Shown piece after piece: positions 52,393 to 59,834 of a stretch of 64,000 bases of DNA. How positions within the stretch are numbered: position 1 is the stretch's first letter; every line of letters starts with the position of its first letter. Made by a program: the position numbers and the translations under genes. This DNA comes from CAYJFG01 sp051881695 (GTDB lineage Bacteria > Bacillota > Clostridia > Oscillospirales > Acutalibacteraceae). The stretch covers positions 1 through 64,000 of the forward strand of contig JBJEQJ010000024.1 of the NCBI GenBank assembly GCA_051881695.1. The letters are read 5' to 3'. The notes beneath the pieces were generated by a model. The model searched no databases and was not told where the DNA came from. It saw only the letters and a list, made by a program, of their open reading frames with translations.

Positions 52393-52433
52393 GGATAAAA
52401 TGCGGAAGTTTTGCACAATTGCACAACAAATAT

Positions 52434-53546
52434 CTATGCTACAGTTTCCTGCTCTGTTGCATATTGCGGATTAGCCTTTATTATACTGTCCTCATATACA
52501 AAATACGCAAGGTCATATCTTTGCTTGTCCCAGTCAACAATCTCAACTATTGACTGTCCGTCATCTGTCCAGCCATATTGCCATACGTCATCCTCAGGTA
52601 CTCTGAATTCTTCCAAAGGATAACCGAGATATGTAAGCGAATTTGAAACAAGCATTGTAATCTCGTTTTTCTTAAGGTTTGTCGTAATCATCGGCCCTAC
52701 CTGACCTACAATTTCTACTATCTGTGTAAGAGACGCGCTCTTAAATTCTGACATTATTGTTGACAAAAGCTTTCTTTGTCTTTGCGTTCTGTCAAAATCA
52801 TCGCCGGAAAAACCTGCCTCTGCATCTCCTCGGTTTCTGGCATACCAAAGCGCCTGTCTGCCGTTTAGATGAACTATACCCGGCTCTGCCTGAATTTCAT
52901 AACGTGTATCAGCCTGTCCGTTTTTCCATGTCTGCCAGTTAATATAATCAATTTCTTCAGCAGTAAGCTCCATATCAACTCCGCCGAGAACGTCTATAAT
53001 ATTTCGAAAGCTTTTGAAATCTACAACTGCATAACGGTCTATGTTAACGCCGAAGTTGCTTTCGATAGTCTGTATTGCCAAAGAAGCTCCGCCAAAGGTA
53101 TAAGAGGCGTTAAGCTTGTTGTCACCGTAACCGGGAATTGTAACATAAGTATCTCTCATAAATGAGGTCATTTTAAGCTTTTTATGCCTGTTGTCTATAG
53201 AAAGCATTATCATAGTGTCACTTCTGCCGTGGTCGTCACCTTCAAGAATATGGTCCTCGCCAAAAAGCATTATATTTAAAACCATCGGGTCATCTAAAAG
53301 CTTTCCGTTCGTAAGGTCAAGATTGGCGTCCTCGTCGGCTGTTGTGTTGTTTGAATTACCAACATCAACAGGCTTGTAATTGACGCTTTGCACAGTACCG
53401 TAAACCGCAAGCAAACCGCCGCCGCCAAGTCCTATAAGCAAGCAAAGCAAAAGCGCAAGAAAGTTTTTAGCGTTGAAAACCCTTGCCGCTTTCTTAGCCG
53501 GCTTTCCGGATGAATATATTTCACGGGTTCTGTCTTGTTTCTGCAA
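52434..53546 (-). CDS. LytR-CpsA-Psr family cell-wall polymer ligase
   Basis: LCP enzyme that attaches teichoic acid or capsule chains from a lipid carrier to peptidoglycan. 370 residues: basic cytoplasmic N-terminus, one membrane helix (FLALLLCLLIGLGGGGLLAV), then the LCP domain with GRSDTMIMLSID, SFMRDTYVTIPG, KLNASYTFGG, VVDFKSFRNIIDVLGGVDM and ALWYARNRGD...FDRTQRQRKLL. Conserved Asp and Arg residues are kept. The start is TTG 53546, set by AAAGGAG 8 nt upstream. Next to the tarIJ locus but with its own promoter. Confidence 0.95.
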   Translation of the reverse strand: MQKQDRTREIYSSGKPAKKAARVFNAKNFLALLLCLLIGLGGGGLLAVYGTVQSVNYKPVDVGNSNNTTADEDANLDLTNGKLLDDPMVLNIMLFGEDHILEGDDHGRSDTMIMLSIDNRHKKLKMTSFMRDTYVTIPGYGDNKLNASYTFGGASLAIQTIESNFGVNIDRYAVVDFKSFRNIIDVLGGVDMELTAEEIDYINWQTWKNGQADTRYEIQAEPGIVHLNGRQALWYARNRGDAEAGFSGDDFDRTQRQRKLLSTIMSEFKSASLTQIVEIVGQVGPMITTNLKKNEITMLVSNSLTYLGYPLEEFRVPEDDVWQYGWTDDGQSIVEIVDWDKQRYDLAYFVYEDSIIKANPQYATEQETVA

Positions 53547-53576
53547 AATACCAGCTCCTTTCCCATATAGATATAG

Positions 53577-53605
53577 ATTATATAGCTTTTCTACGTTTTT
53601 TTCAA
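53577..53605 (-). promoter_or_regulatory. Promoter of the LCP gene
   Basis: TTGAAA (53600-53605), 17 bp, TATAAT (53577-53582), minus strand. Confidence 0.75.
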
Positions 53606-53712
53606 TCGGAAAAAATTACAAATTTGTAAAGAATATATTAACAGTTTGCATTATTATTGCCTAGGCTTTTCATAAGTAAAACGCCCCTGAATATATAAAA
53701 ATCACAAAATTC

Positions 53713-53837
53713 TAAGGAAACTCTGATTAAATCGTTTGTGCATATTGCGCCGTCAGATTTTTGGTCAGACTGACGAAAAACATACAAGCAAGCTATGCAA
53801 ACAGCTTTTCGGCGTGATTTATTCAGTTTTTCCCTAA
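53713..53837. mobile_element. MITE-like element, ~125 bp, copy 2 (degenerate)
   Basis: Same left end (TAAGGAAACTCTGATTAAAT) and the same inner block GTGCATATTGCGCCGTCAG as copy 1 at 1634-1813, followed by a shorter middle and the right end GCTTTTCGGCGTGATTTATT. The terminal repeats have drifted. Its right end overlaps the TarJ stop codon (TAG, 53834-53836). Confidence 0.7.
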
Positions 53838-54850
53838 ATCTGCCATTCAAACACCGTTTTAAAGGGCGTGTTTAAATCCGTAGCAAAAACCCTGTGCAGG
53901 TCGTCCATATTTTTAACAGGAGTATCCTCAAAAATAATACTGCCTAAGCGCCGCTTAACCTTTTGAATACTCATAAGCTGTACTGCTTCTGTAAAATCCT
54001 CTCTTCCCGACCGGCTGCACCCAAGCATTGTAAGTCCTTTTTCAAGAATAAGTCGTGTGTTCATTGCAACCTTATTTTCACTTACGCCAAGCATTGCAAC
54101 GGTTCCCTGAGGCTTTATGTGATTTATTATATCGTCTAAAGCGTCTACACAGCCCTCGCCTCCTACACATTCAAAGGCGTGGTCGCAGGAAAAACCTGCC
54201 GGCAGGCTGTGGGTAAGATAAGTTCTGTCTGCAAACGAGAACTGCGAAAGCTTGCGTGTATTTTTGCCAACGACCGTAATATTGCTTTTGGGATATTTCT
54301 GGCGTAAAACGCAGGCAACAAAATACGCAACGCTTCCGTCGCCCCATATGGCAAAGCTTTCTCTGTATTTATGTGCCGAAAGCTCCATACGCTTTACTGC
54401 GTGCACTGCAACGCTGAAAAGCTCGCACATTGCGGCTGTCTGCATAGGAATACTGCTGTCAAACGGAATTACCCTGTCGGGCGGCAAATCTACAAATTCA
54501 CGCATAAAGCCGTCTGCACTGCTCGACAAAAATTTTGAGGAGCTGTCGTAGTTTTCATAAATGCCGTCTTTTTTATTCGTCGGTGAATTCGGAATTAGTA
54601 TTACTCTTTGTCCCGGAGTAAAGGTGTTTGTTTTATCGCATATTACTTCCCCGCAGCATTCGTGGATAAGCGCCATAGGCAGTTTTTCATTTAAAGCCTT
54701 TAAATCTCTCTTGCCAAGGTAATAACGCTGGTCTGCATGGCATATTGCCATATAGCGGGGTCTGATAATTACATTGTTTTCAAGACTTACGTCTGTGTAC
54801 TTAACAGAGAAAAACTGCGGAGTTACAAGCTGATAGATATAATTAATCAC
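53834..54850 (-). CDS. tarJ: Ribulose-5-phosphate reductase TarJ
   Basis: Zinc-type medium-chain dehydrogenase that reduces ribulose-5-phosphate to ribitol-5-phosphate for CDP-ribitol. The product follows TarJ closely: INYIYQLVTPQFF start, RPRYMAICHADQRYYLGKRD, LPMALIHECCGEV, FAIWGDGSVAYFVA, FDHAFECVGG-like CDHAFECVGG, LLGVSENKV, NTRLILEKGLTMLGCSRSG. GTG 54850 is the likely start (MINYIY as in known TarJ) and overlaps the TarI stop by 8 nt. The C-terminus is full length; the stop codon overlaps the end of a MITE. Confidence 0.92.
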   Translation of the reverse strand: MINYIYQLVTPQFFSVKYTDVSLENNVIIRPRYMAICHADQRYYLGKRDLKALNEKLPMALIHECCGEVICDKTNTFTPGQRVILIPNSPTNKKDGIYENYDSSSKFLSSSADGFMREFVDLPPDRVIPFDSSIPMQTAAMCELFSVAVHAVKRMELSAHKYRESFAIWGDGSVAYFVACVLRQKYPKSNITVVGKNTRKLSQFSFADRTYLTHSLPAGFSCDHAFECVGGEGCVDALDDIINHIKPQGTVAMLGVSENKVAMNTRLILEKGLTMLGCSRSGREDFTEAVQLMSIQKVKRRLGSIIFEDTPVKNMDDLHRVFATDLNTPFKTVFEWQI

Positions 54851-55556
54851 TTGCAATACCCCCAACAAGAATCTGTGCTATTTTATAATCGTTTACAGTA
54901 GTAATTTTCATATTAGAAATCTCTCCGTCAACAAGCTTAACCTCAACCCCGCCAAGCACGCAAATTTTGCAGGCATCAGTGAGTACCGCTTTTTGCTCTT
55001 CGTTCAGCTTTGCGTACATTTCTTTCAGCAGAGAAATTTTAAAGCTTTGCGGAGTCTGCCCCTGATACATATGACCTCTGTTTGGAATTTCCGTTATGCT
55101 CGTTCCGTTTTCGGACTTAACAATGGTATCTGTTGCAGATACTACAGTATCGCACGCACCGTATTTCTGCGCCGCATCTATGTTATCATTTAAAATCCTA
55201 AGCGTAACAAACGGACGCACCGCATCATGGGTAACAATAATATCACTGTCAGTAAGTCCGAAATCTTTGTCAATTTCATCAATTATATTAAATATAGTTT
55301 CATTTCTGTTTTCGCCGCCTGCTGCAAGCTTAACTCTGCCGGTATCTATACCGTATCTTTCAAGCAAGTCCGTCATATGCGACATCCAGCTTTGGTTTAT
55401 CCCTAAATAAACAACATCAAGACGTGAGCACATAAGCATTTTTTCGAGAGTATGAATTATTATAGGCTTTTCGCCAAGCGGCAGAAATTGCTTTGGCATT
55501 GACGAAATGTGCATCCTGGTGCCGCTTCCGCCTGCAAGTATTGCTCCGTATATCAT
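54843..55556 (-). CDS. tarI: Ribitol-5-phosphate cytidylyltransferase TarI
   Basis: Makes CDP-ribitol from CTP and ribitol-5-phosphate. 237 residues: AILAGGSGTRMHISSMPKQF, GEKPIIIHTLEKM, THDAVRPFVTLRI, YQGQTPQSFKI, LTDACKICVLGG and NMKITTVNDYKIAQ, all typical of TarI. Directly coupled to TarJ, which confirms the substrate. Confidence 0.94.
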   Translation of the reverse strand: MIYGAILAGGSGTRMHISSMPKQFLPLGEKPIIIHTLEKMLMCSRLDVVYLGINQSWMSHMTDLLERYGIDTGRVKLAAGGENRNETIFNIIDEIDKDFGLTDSDIIVTHDAVRPFVTLRILNDNIDAAQKYGACDTVVSATDTIVKSENGTSITEIPNRGHMYQGQTPQSFKISLLKEMYAKLNEEQKAVLTDACKICVLGGVEVKLVDGEISNMKITTVNDYKIAQILVGGIASD

Positions 55557-55574
55557 ATATAAGCCTCCCTTTTA

Positions 55575-56435
55575 TTATTTTAATGTATTTATGTCAAAGT
55601 CATAACAGCTATGCTCTAAATCAAGATATACAACATCGTGGTGCGGCACACGCTTTTCTTCCGGCGGCAGCTCCATATAATCTCCGAAGGCTATTTTTAA
55701 ATATTCGTCATAGCCTTTCGGAATGGGCATCTGCATACCTTCAAACTCCTTATATATGCAAGACTCAAAAATTTCCTTCGGGTATTCGTTTTGCATATAG
55801 TGCGGTCCTGCACAAAGCTCAGTTATATATTCGCAGTCACTTATCTTGTATTTTGTCATTTTCTTTTCTGCATAGCGCCATATTTTTCTTCTTATTTTGT
55901 CCCCTCTGAATACGGAAAGCAGCATTTTACTTCCTGCTGCCAGCACTCCGCCGTGCTTTTCCGGCACAACCTGAGCCAAAAACAACGAATAAATCATAGC
56001 CCACAGCTTTTGCATTTTTCTTTTAAAGCCGTGCGGACAGCCGTCAAGCGGAAACACATCCATAACCAGTCCGTGAGGAATATCAATATGCGCCTGATTT
56101 GCCTTAACGCAGGTGGCGCTTGTATCTACAATAGTAGTAAAAATATTTCCGGTGAATATGCTGTCGTCAGTTTTAAGCTTGATAAATCTTTCGTTTTTTT
56201 CCTGCTTGTCCCACAGTATATTCATTTTTTCGTAATCCCTGCGCGGCATAAATATGTCAATATCGTCATCCCACGGGATAAAGCCTTTATTACGAAGCGA
56301 CCCTATACAGCATCCGCCGCAAAAATAAAACAGCAGATTATTTCTTTCGCAAAAGTTTTTAAAGTATATAAGTGTGTCAAGCTCTTTAAGCTGTAACGCT
56401 CTTATTTGCTCCGGGCTTAGCTTCAGCGGTTCCAT
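55575..56435 (-). CDS. LicD-family phosphotransferase
   Basis: 286 residues with the LicD core: YFCGGCCIGSLRNKGFIPWD, then DDIDIFMPRRDYEKM with metal-binding Asp residues, and FEGMQMPIPKGYDEYL near the end. The family moves phosphocholine or polyol phosphate from CDP carriers to glycans; fukutin and FKRP in animals are related and use CDP-ribitol. Next to TarI-TarJ, transfer of ribitol phosphate is a reasonable inference; phosphocholine is the alternative, but no licABC genes are here. Confidence 0.88.
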   Translation of the reverse strand: MEPLKLSPEQIRALQLKELDTLIYFKNFCERNNLLFYFCGGCCIGSLRNKGFIPWDDDIDIFMPRRDYEKMNILWDKQEKNERFIKLKTDDSIFTGNIFTTIVDTSATCVKANQAHIDIPHGLVMDVFPLDGCPHGFKRKMQKLWAMIYSLFLAQVVPEKHGGVLAAGSKMLLSVFRGDKIRRKIWRYAEKKMTKYKISDCEYITELCAGPHYMQNEYPKEIFESCIYKEFEGMQMPIPKGYDEYLKIAFGDYMELPPEEKRVPHHDVVYLDLEHSCYDFDINTLK

Positions 56436-56437
56436 AG

Positions 56438-57499
56438 CTATGCCTCCTTTATTCTATTCTGAACGGTTTTTCCTACCTCTTGTATTCTTTCATAAACTGA
56501 TTTGTCAATTCTTCTTTTCCAAAACGGAGCTTTAATTAAGCCTAAAAGCGTTCCAAATCCATAAGAAATATGAAGAAGCGGAAAGATAAACGGCAAAAGC
56601 AAAAAAGATATATATCTTTTTCTGCCTAAAAAAGCAGATACTGTTATTAAAACATCAAAAAGTATATATGCAAGGCTAAAAAGCAAAAGCGGCAAGCCGA
56701 TACCGAACAATGCAAATACGCCAAAGAAAATAAAGGCACATACAAGCAAAAACGGTGCAAAGTAAAAACAGGAGAGGCAGCCGGGGCAAACAGCAGAAGT
56801 AAGCCCTATCCAATATCCGTTTCCGTATTTTTGCTTTATCATTTTCAAAAGCGACGAACGCACATTCTGGTAAGAAGTTACGTCGGGAGTAAGACAGATG
56901 TTGTAGCCGTTTTGGCGTATGCGGTAATGCATTTCGTTATCTTCTGTTCTGCCCAGCGACTCGTTAAAGCCGCCTGCCTTTGCAAAAACCTCTCTTCTGT
57001 ATGCTCCGTGAAAAACAGAATTAACGTACTGCTTTTTCGTCTGTTTTTTTCTGTAGACAGGGCTTGTTCCGAACAGGCACTCCTCGGCGGCAAGCAGTGT
57101 TTTCTGCCATGGAGTATTACTCTGCGTTCTGCTTGGTCTGCCGCCGCCGCAGACGTATTCTCCGCTTTCTATCGTTTTTACGTTCATACTTACAAAATTA
57201 TTTGGTATTGAAGCGTGTGCGTCAACTCTTATTATTATATCCTCATTGCTGTTTTCAATGGCAACATTCCAGCAAGCCGCCTGCATATGCTTTTTACAGG
57301 TGCAAATACATATGCTTTTAAAGCTATTATCACTTTTTGCAAAACTCTCTATTACATCCACGGTTTTGTCCTGCGACATATTATCAACAAAAACAAGCTC
57401 AATTTTTTCGTGCGGATAATCCTGTTTTTTAATATCCTCCAAAAGCTTTGGAAGCGTGCTTTCCTCGTTATAAGCAATAACGCACAGCGACACAGTCAT
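56438..57499 (-). CDS. Family 2 glycosyltransferase with C-terminal membrane segments
   Basis: About 353 residues. The GT-A domain has SLCVIAYNEESTLPKLLEDI, FVDNMSQDKTVDVIE, an IIIRVDAHASIP metal motif and GRTEDNEMHYRIRQNG; two to three membrane segments follow (FAPFLLVCAFIFFGVFAL and others), similar to ExoA/succinoglycan-type enzymes. It probably extends or decorates the lipid-linked polymer at the inner face of the membrane. The ATG at 57499 has GGGG about 11 nt upstream; the frame opens at a TTG 7 codons earlier. Confidence 0.9.
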   Translation of the reverse strand: MTVSLCVIAYNEESTLPKLLEDIKKQDYPHEKIELVFVDNMSQDKTVDVIESFAKSDNSFKSICICTCKKHMQAACWNVAIENSNEDIIIRVDAHASIPNNFVSMNVKTIESGEYVCGGGRPSRTQSNTPWQKTLLAAEECLFGTSPVYRKKQTKKQYVNSVFHGAYRREVFAKAGGFNESLGRTEDNEMHYRIRQNGYNICLTPDVTSYQNVRSSLLKMIKQKYGNGYWIGLTSAVCPGCLSCFYFAPFLLVCAFIFFGVFALFGIGLPLLLFSLAYILFDVLITVSAFLGRKRYISFLLLPFIFPLLHISYGFGTLLGLIKAPFWKRRIDKSVYERIQEVGKTVQNRIKEA

Positions 57500-57536
57500 A
57501 TTTTTATTAGCCCCTTTCAAGCAAACAGTAAAATGC

Positions 57537-58328
57537 TTATTCAGCCGAAAGCATATATTTTGCGCTTAAGGCACAGCTCACGCTGAAATACGGTATTACA
57601 TAAAGCACCGGAAATGCAAGCAGACAGGAAAGCATCCACGGCAGAAATGAAAGAAGCAATTTATAATAATTTTTACGGTTTTTACACATAACCTGCTTAG
57701 AATAGCGTATACATTCTGCGGCTGTTAGATTTTCGTTAAAAGCAAAAATAAACGGCGCTAAAAAATACTTTGACGTAAGCACGATAAACGCAAGTATACC
57801 TGCCGCAAACAAAATAACATAAACAAAGCAGTAAAGCAAGTACAGGTCATTTTGCTTATCTGCCATAAATAACGAGCTGAAAAATGCTGACGGCAAAAAG
57901 CATAAAATTGTCCAAAGCAGACAGCGTATCAGCAGCTTGCTCCAGAACATCAGAGAGCTTGCATAGGCTTTTAAGCTTGAAAAAGCATCAAAAATTATAG
58001 AAACAGGAGAGCTTATGCCCTGCGCCGTATTTATTGCAAGCCTTGTTGTTCCTGTTAATACGGGAGCAGCCAGAAAAAGTAAAACAACCGACATAAAGCG
58101 TGTGACGAATATTGCAGCAAGCGACAATATACTCTCCTGCGGGTTATTTATAATGTACCGGTAATAATCTTCACTGAACTTTGTAAATACACCTATTAAC
58201 AGTCCGGATATGCTTGATATAAAAAGATATGTGCATATCACAAGTGAAAGCGCAGCAATGGCTTTTCCCCAACCGGTATCTGCAAGCCTGTTTCTGGCCT
58301 GTTCCTTAATAATTCTTTCCGGATTCAT
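57537..58328 (-). CDS. Polytopic membrane protein, DUF975-like
   Basis: About 263 residues with five to six membrane segments. The N-terminal part MNPERIIKEQARNRLADTGW and the ENLTAAECIRYSKQVMCKNR stretch near the last segments resemble DUF975 family proteins of Firmicutes, whose role is unknown. The frame opens at a TTG at 58361; ATG 58328 is chosen although GGAG is 15 nt away. It is 37 bp ahead of the glycosyltransferase and likely in its operon. Confidence 0.7.
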   Translation of the reverse strand: MNPERIIKEQARNRLADTGWGKAIAALSLVICTYLFISSISGLLIGVFTKFSEDYYRYIINNPQESILSLAAIFVTRFMSVVLLFLAAPVLTGTTRLAINTAQGISSPVSIIFDAFSSLKAYASSLMFWSKLLIRCLLWTILCFLPSAFFSSLFMADKQNDLYLLYCFVYVILFAAGILAFIVLTSKYFLAPFIFAFNENLTAAECIRYSKQVMCKNRKNYYKLLLSFLPWMLSCLLAFPVLYVIPYFSVSCALSAKYMLSAE

Positions 58329-58435
58329 TTTTATATTCGTATGCTCCTTTCGCCTTTGCAACGCTCTGAAAGCAAAGTACTTATATTATTAACCGTAATC
58401 TCCGGCAGCAAAATCCTCTTCGGAAATTTCAAGCC

Positions 58436-59794
58436 TTACACATTCATAAGCCTATACATAGCCTCCAGGCATATCTGCCCATGTTTAAAATAATTTTCAA
58501 TGCTTATGGATTCGTTAGCATTGTGTATATTTGCCGTATCTCCCTCAAACACCGGACCGAACGCAACGCCCCTGCCCTGCATTGAACGTGCGTATGTGCC
58601 GCCGCCTGTGGAATATATTTTTGCTTCTTCACCCGTTATTTCACGGTAAGAGTCCTTAAGCACAGATATAAGCTCGCTGTCATCAGAAACATTAAGAGGC
58701 TTTAGATGACTTAAAATTTTTACGTTAAGTCCCTCGTACTGTGCGGCGGAGCGAACTCTTCCAAGAATTTGAGAGCCGTCCATAGTTACCGGATAGCGTA
58801 TATCTATTGCTGCTCTTGCGTAGTTTTCTTTAATATTTACCGAGCCGACATTGAGAGTGAGTGCGCCTGACTGTGAATCTCTCATTTTCAGACCCATTGA
58901 ATTGCCGTTAAGCTCTGTTGAAATTTTCGAGTGAAGAAAGGCTATGATACTGCCAAGAACAGAATGAGAAAAGTTAGCCGCAAGCAAATCTATTAAATGG
59001 GTAGCTGCGTTAAAGCCCTTTTGCGGCTCGCAGGCGTGCGCCGCCGTACCCTTTGATATTACCATAAGTCCGTCTATGGTATATTTAAATTCAAAATTTC
59101 CTTCCTTTGCGTCTGCAAGCCTTGAAAGCTGATGGTCCTCCGCTTCTGTACAGTCAAGAAGAGCATACGCTGTATCCGGCACGGAATTTACGGCAGTGCC
59201 CGACTTAAATTCGGTAAGCGTTGTACCGTTGTGGGTATCTGCAATAATTTCAAGCTGTAAAATTCCCTTTTCGCTCCGGCATACGCCGTATTCACTGTCC
59301 GGAGTAAAGCCCATAAACGGAAGCGGTTCGTTTGCAAAGTAGGTTTTCATATCCTCCATGCCAACCTCTTCGCTTGTTCCGAAAATTACTCTCAGAGCAT
59401 TTTTACCGGTTATGCCGTTGTCCTTTAACGCCTTCAGGCAATACAGCGCCATTATTGCAGAACCCTTGTCATCAACAACGCCCCTGCCGTACAGTCTTGA
59501 ATCCTTCTGCGTTAATTTAAACGGCTCTGTTTCCCAGCCGTTTCCTGCCGGAACAACGTCAAGGTGTGTTAGTACGCCGCAGTATTTGTCTCCGTTTCCA
59601 TACTGTGCGTGACCTGCCATATCAAGAATATTTTTAGTTTCAAGTCCCATTTCCCCGGCTCTTTTAAGAACATACTCCAAAGCCTGCTGTGGCTTTAAAG
59701 CACTCTGTGAGGATACAGAGTCAATCTCAATTACAGCTGCCAAATCCTTTAATATATCTTCCCTGTACTCAAGTATTTTTTCTCCGAATGACAT
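58436..59794 (-). CDS. M20-family dipeptidase (PepV-like)
   Basis: Zinc metallopeptidase of 452 residues. Metal motifs: VLTHLDVVPAGNGW, LYGRGVVDDKGSAIMAL, FGTSEEVGMEDM, GFTPDSEYG, and the C-terminal GGGTYARSM with NIHNANESI. These match PepV/SapeptidaseM20 dipeptidases that cut varied dipeptides in the cytoplasm. GAGG precedes the ATG. Its presence in an envelope locus may be chance. Confidence 0.93.
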   Translation of the reverse strand: MSFGEKILEYREDILKDLAAVIEIDSVSSQSALKPQQALEYVLKRAGEMGLETKNILDMAGHAQYGNGDKYCGVLTHLDVVPAGNGWETEPFKLTQKDSRLYGRGVVDDKGSAIMALYCLKALKDNGITGKNALRVIFGTSEEVGMEDMKTYFANEPLPFMGFTPDSEYGVCRSEKGILQLEIIADTHNGTTLTEFKSGTAVNSVPDTAYALLDCTEAEDHQLSRLADAKEGNFEFKYTIDGLMVISKGTAAHACEPQKGFNAATHLIDLLAANFSHSVLGSIIAFLHSKISTELNGNSMGLKMRDSQSGALTLNVGSVNIKENYARAAIDIRYPVTMDGSQILGRVRSAAQYEGLNVKILSHLKPLNVSDDSELISVLKDSYREITGEEAKIYSTGGGTYARSMQGRGVAFGPVFEGDTANIHNANESISIENYFKHGQICLEAMYRLMNV

Positions 59795-59834
59795 ACAATT
59801 ACCTCATTTCATTTTTGCAATTTTATCCGCAAGC

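Noticed and set aside
53834..54850. tarJ truncated by the MITE
   Set aside because: The C-terminus (DLNTPFKTVFEWQI) matches the normal end of TarJ, so the element sits at the boundary and does not shorten the protein.
55791..56396. 200-codon plus-strand frame across the LicD gene
   Set aside because: LicD motifs on the minus strand are unambiguous; the plus frame has no ribosome site or recognisable domain.
58379..58439. Coding-like 19-codon tail (EISEEDFAAGDYG) after the M20 peptidase stop
   Set aside because: No start codon or ribosome site, and the peptidase already ends at its usual point; too short to support.
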